A DNA stretch of 47,007 nt from Candidatus Neptunochlamydia vexilliferae. GTDB taxonomy: Bacteria; Chlamydiota; Chlamydiia; Chlamydiales; Simkaniaceae. This document shows positions 8,720 to 15,089 of this stretch, in pieces. The stretch is from assembly GCF_015356785.1 (NCBI RefSeq), contig NZ_JAAEJV010000012.1:1-47007 (forward strand). The letters run 5' to 3'. The position numbers and the translations under genes were made by a program. The notes under the pieces were generated by a model. The model ran no database searches, was not told the DNA's origin, and saw nothing but the letters and a program-made list of their open reading frames with translations. How positions within the stretch are numbered: position 1 is the stretch's first letter; every line of letters begins with the position of its first letter.

Positions 8720-10043
8720 GGGACTCCAGGTGTTTTTTCCATTCCATCCACCCATAAATGGGGATGCTCGTAAACATGAGTAGGGCCCCGTAGAAAACGA
8801 TCTCTTGCCCAGCGCTCACCGTTGCCCAAAAGGCATAGAGGAAAGCAAGGCCTGAGATGGTAAGTGTCTTAATGACCGTTTTCGTCTCTTTTTTCTCGGG
8901 GTATTTGAGGTAAATAACAAACTCGGCAACCGAACTATAAAGGTAAGCGATCAGCGCTGCCAATGTTGCCAAGGAAATGATGAAGGTAAACTGGTCGACG
9001 AGGTTCTTATTAAAGTTGAGGATCAGGACCAGAGTAATTAGCACCGACGAGAGCAAAATTCCAAAGATCGGCGCTCCCCCTTTAGAGAGGTGGGTGAACT
9101 TTTTCGGGAAGAGGCGGTCACGGGCCGCTGCCATCGGGATCTGCCCTTGCAAGAGGATCCACCCGTTGAGAGCACCGGCGCAAGAGATGATCGCTGCTGC
9201 TCCCATTACATACATGCCCCAGCCACCGAATATCCGTCCTGCCAGGTCGGCAAAAGGGGCAGTCGATTCTTGAAGCTGCGGCATCGGAATGACCCCCATA
9301 ATCGCCACCGTGCTGACAATGTAGACAAGAGCGGTCAGCGTCGTTCCTAAAATGGTTGCTCGGGGAATCGTTTTTTCCGGATTTCTCACATTGTCTGCGG
9401 GGATCGAAGCTGACTCCAGTCCCAAAAAGGCCCAAAGTGTGAGCATCGCTCCCCCAGAAAGGGCGGAAAAGTTCGACTTTCCACTCACATTAAAGTAGGC
9501 AAGGTTGTGCCCATCGACAAAAAAGATCCCAATAAAGGCAATGAGTAGGAGCGGAACAAATTTTAAAATGGTCAGAATGAGCTGAAAACGGCCTGCCAGG
9601 TGAACACCAATGATATTGACGATCGTAAAAAACCAAACGATCCCAGCCGCCATGCAAAAAGCTAAGAGATTGCTATGGGCAACCGCTGGCCAAAAGGTGG
9701 CCAAATAGCCGGTAAAAGCGACCGCAATCGCTGCATTGCCGACCCACATGTAGATCCAATAATTGTAGGCGACCTGGAAGCCAATGAAGTTGCCAAACCC
9801 CTCTTTGCAGTAGAGGTAGGGCCCTCCCGTCTTGGGGAAGAGGGTGCTCAGTTTTGCAAAGACCATCGCAAGGAGGATCGCCCCAATCGCTGTGGCCACC
9901 CAGCTAAAGACGGTGATGCTTCCAAAACTTGCCAGTGAGGCTGGGAGAAGGAAGACCCCCGAGCCGATCATATTGCCCACCACAAGGGCGGTGAGCATCC
10001 AAATACCTAATTGTTTTTTCATGTGCATCAGTCTATTTTTCAT
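8706..10043 (-). CDS. APC superfamily amino acid permease (arginine/agmatine antiporter-like)
   Basis: A 445-aa, 12-span transporter of the basic amino acid/polyamine antiporter (APA) group, close in pattern to AdiC and the chlamydial AaxC. The unwound helix-1 motif GNMIGSGVFLLPASLA lies near residues 23-38, the helix-6 motif LWAFLGLESASIPA follows mid-protein, and the tryptophan that stacks on substrate in AdiC seems kept in NGWILLQGQ. These transporters swap cytoplasmic amines for external amino acids. The start at ATG 10043 has GAGG nine bases upstream; a TTG at 10058 is less likely. It is the first gene of the operon running down to malic enzyme. Substrate assignment is tentative; arginine, lysine or another amino acid are all possible. 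Confidence 0.85.
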   Translation of the reverse strand: MKNRLMHMKKQLGIWMLTALVVGNMIGSGVFLLPASLASFGSITVFSWVATAIGAILLAMVFAKLSTLFPKTGGPYLYCKEGFGNFIGFQVAYNYWIYMWVGNAAIAVAFTGYLATFWPAVAHSNLLAFCMAAGIVWFFTIVNIIGVHLAGRFQLILTILKFVPLLLIAFIGIFFVDGHNLAYFNVSGKSNFSALSGGAMLTLWAFLGLESASIPADNVRNPEKTIPRATILGTTLTALVYIVSTVAIMGVIPMPQLQESTAPFADLAGRIFGGWGMYVMGAAAIISCAGALNGWILLQGQIPMAAARDRLFPKKFTHLSKGGAPIFGILLSSVLITLVLILNFNKNLVDQFTFIISLATLAALIAYLYSSVAEFVIYLKYPEKKETKTVIKTLTISGLAFLYAFWATVSAGQEIVFYGALLMFTSIPIYGWMEWKKHLESHENL

Positions 10044-10103
10044 TGACTTTAACCTCAAGTAAAAATTAACCTATTTTTATTGGCCTAAATAGAAGAGGTG
10101 TGA

Positions 10104-10373
10104 ATGTCGAACGTAGTTTCCGAATTTTATGGGATGACTATTTTAATGCTGTTAGACCCTTCCGATAAGACTCCCCATATTCAAGTTCTTTATGAGGGTG
10201 AAATTTCTAAATTTAATATTTCATCGGACGAGATGTATGAAGGTAGTCTTGGAGAAATTGGCCAGGATATCATAAAAGAATGGCTCCCTAAACATCGCGA
10301 AGAGCTGACTCATAACTGGAAGCTTTTATTAGAAAACAAGAAACCAGAGCCTATTGCTCCATTTGTTGAATAA
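10104..10373 (+). CDS. DUF4160-like protein, divergent copy
   Basis: An 89-aa protein starting at ATG 10104 after an AGAGG site. It aligns by eye with the protein at 10686-10958 over the core: a hydrophobic strand, the short motif PHIQVLYEGE where the other has PPHVHVKYGEYE, and a helical second half (IIKEWLPKHREELTHNW against IAQDWLKKNRLKVLREW). It is therefore a degenerate DUF4160 homologue that has lost the proline/histidine-rich signature. Nine bases separate it from the DUF2442 gene. DUF4160-DUF2442 pairs are widely suspected to be toxin-antitoxin-like modules, but the biochemistry is not established. It may be a real paralogue or a decaying copy. Confidence 0.65.
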   Translation: MSNVVSEFYGMTILMLLDPSDKTPHIQVLYEGEISKFNISSDEMYEGSLGEIGQDIIKEWLPKHREELTHNWKLLLENKKPEPIAPFVE

Positions 10374-10382
10374 GAGGGTGTT

Positions 10383-10658
10383 ATGAATTCGTCAAACGAA
10401 CGCATTATTAGCTGCCAGCCAAGCCCAAACTACCACATCTGGGTTCGTTTTCAAGATGGACTTGAGGGGATAGTGAATCTTGGAGGTCTTAGGCAGAAGC
10501 CCGCCTTCAAAAGAGTATGGAAAAGCGAAGAAGATTTTAGTAAAGCCCGCATTGATCCATTTACCCATACCGTTGCTTGGGGAGAAACAGGATATGAAGT
10601 AGATGTTAACCCCGCTGAACTTAGAAAGGAAATTTTAGAAAGTCTAACTAACGACTGA
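10383..10658 (+). CDS. DUF2442 domain protein
   Basis: A 91-aa protein with the DUF2442 pattern: an N-terminal strand pair (ISCQPSPNYHIWVRFQDG), a conserved GIVNLGGL-like turn, a FSKARIDPFTHTVAWGETGYEVD strand-turn block split around residue 60, and a C-terminal helix. This family is found next to DUF4160 in many bacteria and is the presumed partner protein, possibly a DNA-binding antitoxin. Here it sits between two DUF4160 paralogues, nine bases after the first and 27 bases before the second, with a GAGGAG ribosome binding site before the latter. Function is inferred only from context. Confidence 0.75.
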   Translation: MNSSNERIISCQPSPNYHIWVRFQDGLEGIVNLGGLRQKPAFKRVWKSEEDFSKARIDPFTHTVAWGETGYEVDVNPAELRKEILESLTND

Positions 10659-10685
10659 CCGACTTGATCCTGAGGAGAACTGCTT

Positions 10686-10958
10686 ATGCCTATCATCGAT
10701 ATTGTCCATGGAATTTTTTTTGTTATCTATACTGGCAGGGAGCATCCCCCTCCACATGTGCATGTTAAATATGGAGAATATGAAGCTAGTATGGACATTA
10801 AAACAGGAGAGATTATCCAAGGCCGCCTCCCTAGGCCAGCTCGTAGGATCGCTCAAGATTGGTTAAAGAAAAATAGACTTAAAGTTCTAAGAGAATGGGA
10901 GCGAATGGAACAAGGAGAGACCCCACAACGGGGTGTGATTAAAATCCGTACTCTATAA
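10686..10958 (+). CDS. DUF4160 domain protein
   Basis: A 90-aa protein carrying the full DUF4160 signature REHPPPHVHVKYGEYEA at residues 18-34, followed by a strand (SMDIKTGEIIQG) and the helix RRIAQDWLKKNRLKVLREWE. The start ATG 10686 follows GAGGAG. DUF4160 proteins are small, soluble and typically encoded beside DUF2442, as here; they are candidate toxins or regulatory proteins with no proven activity. This copy keeps the histidine-proline motif that the first gene of the cassette has lost. The block lies between a core operon and an IS element, a typical accessory location. Confidence 0.85.
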   Translation: MPIIDIVHGIFFVIYTGREHPPPHVHVKYGEYEASMDIKTGEIIQGRLPRPARRIAQDWLKKNRLKVLREWERMEQGETPQRGVIKIRTL

Positions 10959-10988
10959 AAAAGTGAAATTTTTGTAGAGGTTTTTTTG

Positions 10989-11025
10989 TCATTTCGTCAA
11001 ATTAAGTATTAAATTGACAAAATGA
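10989..11025 (+). promoter_or_regulatory. inverted repeat overlapping the start of the transposase gene
   Basis: TCATTTcGTCAA and its near-perfect inverse TTGACaAAATGA surround an AT-rich centre and reach the first ATG of the transposase frame. It could be an operator or part of the left end of the IS. I cannot tell which without a second copy. Confidence 0.35.
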
Positions 11026-11387
11026 TACCCAATAGAGGATTTGATAACATGGAAAATGAAGATAAACTCGAAAAAGCCGTTAGGGCTATAAAAAGTGATG
11101 AGAGCATCTTAAATTGTGTTTTAGAAATGGTTGACACAATCGAGAATAAAGAAGGAAATCTGAACTCAGGTGACGATGCAGAAGAAGCGGTTGTTGGAGT
11201 TATACAGAAAGCCGGAGTAATGATGCTGGAGAAGTGGGCAGAAAAGAAAAGCCGTGAAGCAGAGTCTCAAGCAGTCGCAGAAGGAGAAGTTCGCCCTCAC
11301 GAAAAAAAAAATTTGCTGGCACACGTCCCTTGGAGATATAAAGCTGGTGACACAGGGCTTTCTTTTCAAAAAAAAGAAAGCCCCTAA
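11022..11387 (+). CDS. ISKra4-type transposase, N-terminal part (frame ends early)
   Basis: The first part of a transposase split by a frame change. The 121-residue product starts at ATG 11022, or more likely at ATG 11049 (MENEDKLEKAV), which has GAGG upstream. It contains an acidic helical N-terminal region and then enters the conserved segment that continues in the +1 frame. The frame stops just after a run of eight A residues (11372-11379), TTTTCAAAAAAAAG. Losing one A or slipping +1 there would join it to the frame ending at 12345, giving a protein of about 440 residues, close to the usual ISKra4 length. It may be a disabling mutation or programmed slippage; I cannot decide which. Confidence 0.6.
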   Translation: MIPNRGFDNMENEDKLEKAVRAIKSDESILNCVLEMVDTIENKEGNLNSGDDAEEAVVGVIQKAGVMMLEKWAEKKSREAESQAVAEGEVRPHEKKNLLAHVPWRYKAGDTGLSFQKKESP

Positions 11388-12345
11388 TAGAAGAATTGTT
11401 CCATTCACTAAAAACACTGGAGTGAGGCACTTAGGTTACTCGAAACGACTAAGCCGTTTAACTGTAGATATGTCAGCAGAATCGTCTTTTAGGCAGGCAG
11501 GAGACCGGATGTTAGAGCATCATGGAGTGGAAGTTTCTGTTAGTGCTATCAGGGAAATGACTCTAAGAAATGCGCAAAAATCAAAAAAGATTTTGAGTAA
11601 AGAGAGGAAAACCTCATTGGAGACTGGCTCAGATTTAGTGAATCTAGAAATGGATGGAGTCATGGTCCCTACTGTTGAATATGAAGACTCTAAAGACAGG
11701 AGAAAAGCAAAGACACTGCAATGGAAGGAAATCAAGGTTGGAGCTATTCAAGATCCTAAATGTGTGGAGCCTAAGTTTGCCTGTTCAATGGAAGGAGCTG
11801 ATGCTTTAGGGGACAGGCTAATTATTCAAATGCATGGATTAGTGGGGAGTTTTATCCCTAATATTCATGGTCTTGCGGATGGGGCGCTTTGGACTATAGA
11901 ACAGGGAGAACGTATTGGAGGAAGTCGATATGGGCACTTAATAGACTTTTATCATCTTTCCGAGTATCTCAGCGATGCCTTTGAAGGAGATAGTAAAAAA
12001 GCGCTTATGCTGAAGAGATCACAACAAGAGATCAGGTTAGGGGAAATCCAGAAGGTAGCAAAAAGGCTGAAAAGACGACAAAAGCTAAACCCAAAACACG
12101 AAGGTATTATGAAATGCCTAAAGTATATTAAAAATCGCCCAGGCCAATTTAAATATAAAGAAGCAATAGAAAAAGATTTACCTATTGGTTCGGGGTTAAT
12201 AGAAAGCACCAATAGATCCCTAATACAAAAAAGGTTAAAAATACCTGGAGCATGGTGGTTAGCTGAAAATGCCGATGATATGGCCCAACTTAGAACCCTA
12301 CGTGCAAACGGCTTTTGGGAGGAGCTATGGGAAGAAGCTGCTTAA
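11254..12345 (+). CDS. ISKra4-type transposase, catalytic part
   Basis: This frame carries the main transposase body, best considered real from about codon 40 (after 11372). It shows the ISKra4 features: an early DMSAESSFRQAGDRML region, the acidic catalytic segment LVNLEMDGVMVP, a second block FIPNIHGLADGALW and GHLIDFYHLSEYL with likely active-site aspartates, and the C-terminal LPIGSGLIESTNRSLIQKR followed by GAWWLAENADDMAQLR. The residues before the A-run (residues 1-40) are probably out of frame and not natural. Terminal inverted repeats of the IS could not be identified. The right end lies before tRNA-Arg at 12444. No second copy is present in the window. Confidence 0.8.
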   Translation: MKQSLKQSQKEKFALTKKKICWHTSLGDIKLVTQGFLFKKKKAPNRRIVPFTKNTGVRHLGYSKRLSRLTVDMSAESSFRQAGDRMLEHHGVEVSVSAIREMTLRNAQKSKKILSKERKTSLETGSDLVNLEMDGVMVPTVEYEDSKDRRKAKTLQWKEIKVGAIQDPKCVEPKFACSMEGADALGDRLIIQMHGLVGSFIPNIHGLADGALWTIEQGERIGGSRYGHLIDFYHLSEYLSDAFEGDSKKALMLKRSQQEIRLGEIQKVAKRLKRRQKLNPKHEGIMKCLKYIKNRPGQFKYKEAIEKDLPIGSGLIESTNRSLIQKRLKIPGAWWLAENADDMAQLRTLRANGFWEELWEEAA

Positions 12346-12443
12346 GCAAGTTCCATAGAGTACGGGTTTCAATCACACCCATAACTGAGTTTTTCCTTGC
12401 GAAAAAAGCCAAGGTGTCTTGTAATGTAGGCATCATACAGTGT

Positions 12444-12517
12444 GCACCGGTAGCTCAGCTGGATAGAGTGCCTGGCTACGAACCAGGAGGTCAGAGGTTC
12501 AAGTCCTCTCCGGTGTA
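12444..12517 (+). tRNA. tRNA-Arg (anticodon ACG)
   Basis: A complete 74-nt cloverleaf. The acceptor stem GCACCGG pairs with CCGGTGT (closing G-U), with discriminator A. The anticodon arm is CCTGG-CTACGAA-CCAGG with anticodon ACG, and the T arm is AGAGG-TTCAAGT-CCTCT. The CCA end is not encoded. The ACG anticodon is normally edited to ICG by TadA and reads CGU/CGC/CGA codons. Confidence 0.96.
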
Positions 12518-12537
12518 TTTCTTTCTGTGGTGAACAT

Positions 12538-12669
12538 GTGATCCGTTTGAAAAAATTTATTCAATACATTCCATTTCTGCGAAGAATCTACTTTAGAAGA
12601 CTCGATAAAAGACACCTAAAACAGTTCCAAGAAAAATATGGGAACGCTTTAGAAAGACTGGCTGAATAG
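12538..12669 (+). CDS. possible small basic protein (43 aa)
   Basis: Between the tRNA and the MBL hydrolase gene is a GTG-initiated frame of 43 codons that ends eleven bases before the next start. The product would be strongly basic and aromatic (FIQYIPFLRRIYFRRLDKRH, then a helical tail ending LERLAE). It has no good ribosome binding site, and the frame is open upstream into the tRNA, so chance is possible. No known family is recognised. If expressed it would be cotranscribed with the hydrolase gene. Confidence 0.3.
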   Translation: MIRLKKFIQYIPFLRRIYFRRLDKRHLKQFQEKYGNALERLAE

Positions 12670-12679
12670 AGGAGCCACC

Positions 12680-13309
12680 ATGCCCATCATTGAATGTTTT
12701 CCCTCAGGACCTTTTGAAACCAATGCCTACATCCTCGCCTGTTCGGAGACCCGTAAAGGAGTTTTTATCGATCCGTCGCCGGGGAGTTATGAAAAGCTTC
12801 TTGATGGAGCAGCAGCCATTAAGATGGAGGCGGTTTTGCTCACTCACTCCCACTGGGACCATATCGGTGACCTAAAGAAAGTTAAGGGGAACTTTGGGAT
12901 CCCTGTCTATGTCCACCCTGCCGATCGGGGCAATGTCGAAAAACCTGGAAGCGATGGCCTTCCGCTGATGTTTCTGATTGAGGGGAGCGTCGCTGAGTTT
13001 GAGCTAAAAGAGGGGCAGGTGATTGATGTGGGCCACCTTCAGCTCCGCGTTATTGAAACGCCGGGCCACACGCCAGGCGGCGTCTGTTTTTATCTGGAGA
13101 AAGAGAAAATTTTATTTGCGGGGGATACCCTTTTTAAAGGGTCGATTGGAAATCTTTCTTTACCGAAGGCAACCCCTTCAGCAATGTGGACCTCCCTAGA
13201 CAAACTAGCAAAACTTCCCCCTGAGACGGTGGTCTATTCGGGGCATGGACCCGCTACGACCATTGGGGATGAAGATTGGCTTCCAAAAGCGCGAGAAATG
13301 TTTAGTTAA
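12680..13309 (+). CDS. MBL-fold metallo-hydrolase (glyoxalase II-like)
   Basis: A 209-aa metallo-beta-lactamase fold hydrolase of the YcbL/glyoxalase II-like group. The metal site THSHWDH is at residues 55-61, followed by the family motifs ETPGHTPGG, FAGDTLF and SGHGPATT that supply the remaining ligands. The short length and the absence of a glyoxalase II C-terminal substrate domain suggest a general thioester or S-lactoylglutathione-type hydrolase of type II (YcbL-like) specificity. It is cytoplasmic. A GAGGAG ribosome binding site precedes ATG 12680. It lies 42 bases upstream of the peroxiredoxin gene, which has its own promoter-like sequence, so the two may be partly independent. Confidence 0.9.
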   Translation: MPIIECFPSGPFETNAYILACSETRKGVFIDPSPGSYEKLLDGAAAIKMEAVLLTHSHWDHIGDLKKVKGNFGIPVYVHPADRGNVEKPGSDGLPLMFLIEGSVAEFELKEGQVIDVGHLQLRVIETPGHTPGGVCFYLEKEKILFAGDTLFKGSIGNLSLPKATPSAMWTSLDKLAKLPPETVVYSGHGPATTIGDEDWLPKAREMFS

Positions 13310-13323
13310 ACTCTTCGGTTGTG

Positions 13324-13329
13324 TATAAT
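13324..13329 (+). promoter_or_regulatory. -10 element for the peroxiredoxin gene
   Basis: A perfect TATAAT lies 22 bases before ATG 13352. The -35 region is poor (TTAGTT-like). It implies that the peroxiredoxin can be transcribed separately from the MBL hydrolase. Confidence 0.45.
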
Positions 13330-13351
13330 GCCGCCATACACGGAGGTATTT

Positions 13352-13936
13352 ATGAATACACTACTTATTGGAAAAAAAGCCCCAAACTTTAAAGCGGCAG
13401 CGGTCGCAAATGGGAAGATCAACGAAGACTTTTCACTCGATCTTTTCTCTGGAAAATATGTTGTTTTCTTTTTCTATCCCCTTGACTTCACCTTTGTTTG
13501 CCCGACAGAGCTTCATGCTTTTCAAGCAAAACTAAAAGAGTTTGAAGCGCGAGGAGCGCAGGTGATCGGCTGTTCGGTCGACAGCGCTTTTTCACACTTG
13601 GCATGGGTCAATACCCCAAAAAACCGCGGGGGCATTGAAGGGGTGACTTACCCTCTCGTTGCTGATCTGAATAAAAACATCGCTCGCGACTACCATGTCC
13701 TCAACGAAGAAGCGGGGGTGGCCTTCCGCGGACTCTTCCTCATCGACAAGGAAGGGGTCATCCGCCACCAGCTGGTTAACGATCTTCCCTTAGGCCGCTC
13801 GGTGGATGAGGCCCTTCGCCTCCTCGACGCCCTTATTTTCCATGAGGAAAATGGAGAGGTTTGTCCCGCCAACTGGCAAAAAGGGGAAAAGTCGATGACG
13901 CCTAACCAAGAAGGGTTGACTGCTTACTTTGGTTAG
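13352..13936 (+). CDS. 2-Cys peroxiredoxin (AhpC/TSA family)
   Basis: A 194-aa typical 2-Cys peroxiredoxin that reduces hydrogen peroxide and organic hydroperoxides using thioredoxin-like donors. The peroxidatic cysteine is C50 in DFTFVCPTELHAF, and the resolving cysteine is near residue 171 in GEVCPANW. The active-site arginine lies in the GRSVDEALRLLDAL region. ATG 13352 is chosen because GGAGG lies at ideal spacing; an upstream frame from 13319 adds eleven residues with no family match. A perfect palindromic terminator follows the stop by ten bases. It probably protects against host-derived oxidants. Confidence 0.95.
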   Translation: MNTLLIGKKAPNFKAAAVANGKINEDFSLDLFSGKYVVFFFYPLDFTFVCPTELHAFQAKLKEFEARGAQVIGCSVDSAFSHLAWVNTPKNRGGIEGVTYPLVADLNKNIARDYHVLNEEAGVAFRGLFLIDKEGVIRHQLVNDLPLGRSVDEALRLLDALIFHEENGEVCPANWQKGEKSMTPNQEGLTAYFG

Positions 13937-13946
13937 CCCTCAGTTA

Positions 13947-13980
13947 AAAGAACTGCTTTCTAATTAGAAAGCAGTTCTTT
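13947..13980. terminator. 34-bp perfect palindrome, bidirectional terminator
   Basis: AAAGAACTGCTTTC, TAATTA and GAAAGCAGTTCTTT form a perfect stem between the convergent peroxiredoxin and YafQ-like genes. The stop codon of the frameshifted toxin frame falls within it, meaning the toxin frame now runs into the terminator. Confidence 0.7.
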
Positions 13981-14247
13981 AGTCAAACAGTTCTGAGTGA
14001 GAACCGGTTCGTTCCAGAGTAATCGTTTTTTTTCGAGCTTATAAATAAGCAGCCAATCAGGTTCAATATGACATTCCCAACGTCCTCTATAGTTTCCTGA
14101 AAGCTTATGGTTTCGAAGTTTTGTTGGAAGAGGTTCTTCTTCAACAAGTTTATTGATCACCTGTTTTAGTTTCTCTAGTTTTTTTCGTTGCTTTATCAAC
14201 CTTTTAACGTCTCTTTTGAATTGAGTCGTTCGGATAATTTCTAGCAT
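13960..14247 (-). pseudogene. YafQ/RelE-family mRNA interferase toxin, C-terminal frameshift
   Basis: A RelE-superfamily toxin of the YafQ type, which cleaves mRNA on the ribosome. The family core is clear: FKRDVKRLIKQRK at the start, HKLSGNYRGRWECHIEPDWLLIYK in two parts with the histidines and DW that form most of the active site. The expected C-terminal signature RTGSHSELFD, which carries the last catalytic histidine and phenylalanine, is missing from this frame but present in the next frame at about 13978-14010, ending in TAA. A one-base loss near 14014-14018 (CTCTTGGAAC to CTCTGGAAC) explains it. The present 95-aa product therefore has a nonsense tail and is probably inactive or weak. 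It starts immediately after the antitoxin stop. Confidence 0.8.
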
Positions 14248-14493
14248 TTAGATTCCCAGATCTTCAAAGAGCTCTTTTGTATTTTTGAATTTTTTTAAAT
14301 GACGTTTTTCATCGGTATCGTGAAGGACTTTTTTTGTAAGGGCATTGGGTTTCTTATTGAGTTTTTCTTCAATACTTTCTCTAACAAAGTCCGAAATTGT
14401 AATTCCTAATAGCGCAGAAACGGTTTTTACCCGTTTATGTGCTCTATTAGGAAGATCGACCGTTAGTCGAGTTGTTTCTTGTCTAGCTGACAT
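14248..14493 (-). CDS. RelB/DinJ-family antitoxin
   Basis: An 81-aa ribbon-helix-helix antitoxin. The N-terminal strand and helix (TTRLTVDLPNRAHKRVKTVS, then ALLGITISDFVRESIEEKLN) form the RelB/DinJ DNA-binding fold. The charged C-terminal half ending FKNTKELFEDLGI would wrap the toxin. AAGGAG precedes ATG 14493 and a TATAAT lies just upstream. The stop codon abuts the toxin ATG, so the two are translationally coupled. Like other RelB proteins it probably represses its own promoter. Since the toxin is frameshifted, the antitoxin may now be a relic or an orphan regulator. Confidence 0.85.
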   Translation of the reverse strand: MSARQETTRLTVDLPNRAHKRVKTVSALLGITISDFVRESIEEKLNKKPNALTKKVLHDTDEKRHLKKFKNTKELFEDLGI

Positions 14494-14516
14494 TTTCTGT
14501 CTCCTTGTTACATCTA

Positions 14517-14522
14517 ATTATA
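14517..14522 (-). promoter_or_regulatory. -10 element of the RelB-YafQ operon
   Basis: A TATAAT on the minus strand lies about 25 bases upstream of the antitoxin start, with AAGGAG between it and the ATG. The surrounding AT-rich sequence would be the autoregulatory operator. Confidence 0.45.
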
Positions 14523-14585
14523 ACATAATTGCTGATTTACTGAAATAATGAATTCTAAGTCGTTTGCTGTTATCAGCTTGTCTTT

Positions 14586-14999
14586 CTAAAGATTGGGGAG
14601 TTGCATCGAGGTGAGATAGTCGTAGAGATCTTTCTCGGTGGTGACGACAAGAGCACCGTGAGCATCGGTGACGGGGTGGACTGCATCGATGATCCGCGCA
14701 TCGCCCACGCCGGGAAGGCAAACGGCGGTGAGGTGGACCACCTCTTTTTTACTCAAGAGGTGGTTCATCCCTTTTAGATAATCCTTGGTGCTAAACCCCT
14801 CTTCTTTGACCCGAATAAAGATCACCTCTTGCTCATAAAGAAGGAACTGAACGGCAAAGAAAATCCCCCGGCTTTCGTAAGGGGGATGACCGAGCGTTTC
14901 ACTTAAATGCGTGATCGATTTCATAAAAAGGGGGGTGCCGATCTCCCCCTTTTCAGCTTCACCAAAAAGAGCAATTGTTTGTCTGGATAACTTTGTCAT
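14586..14999 (-). CDS. conserved-looking protein of unknown function
   Basis: A 137-aa soluble protein with no signal peptide and no motif I can name. It has a regular alternating pattern: a helical N-terminus (TKLSRQTIALFGEAEKGEIG), a strand-rich centre (GIFFAVQFLLYEQEVIFIRV) and a C-terminal strand-helix (ALVVTTEKDLYDYLTSMQL). Codon use resembles the core genes around it rather than the AT-rich accessory genes, so it is likely a genuine chlamydial gene. No ribosome binding site of note precedes ATG 14999. It is divergent from the 748-aa effector candidate. Confidence 0.65.
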   Translation of the reverse strand: MTKLSRQTIALFGEAEKGEIGTPLFMKSITHLSETLGHPPYESRGIFFAVQFLLYEQEVIFIRVKEEGFSTKDYLKGMNHLLSKKEVVHLTAVCLPGVGDARIIDAVHPVTDAHGALVVTTEKDLYDYLTSMQLPNL

Positions 15000-15089
15000 A
15001 CCTCAATAGATTTCCATAGCGTTCTTTTGTAATTTAAAGCCAGAAAAATATTGAAGTAATTTTGTCTTTGGAGTAAACTGAATCATCAT

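Larger units (their letters stand above)
11022..12345 (+). mobile_element. ISKra4-family insertion sequence, coding part, frame-split
   Basis: The two overlapping transposase frames form one element whose borders are not visible. Its position, between a DUF4160/DUF2442 cassette and a tRNA gene, marks this stretch as accessory DNA. The 98 bases between the transposase stop and the tRNA contain only a weak hairpin (CCTTG/CAAGG around 12400). Confidence 0.7.
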
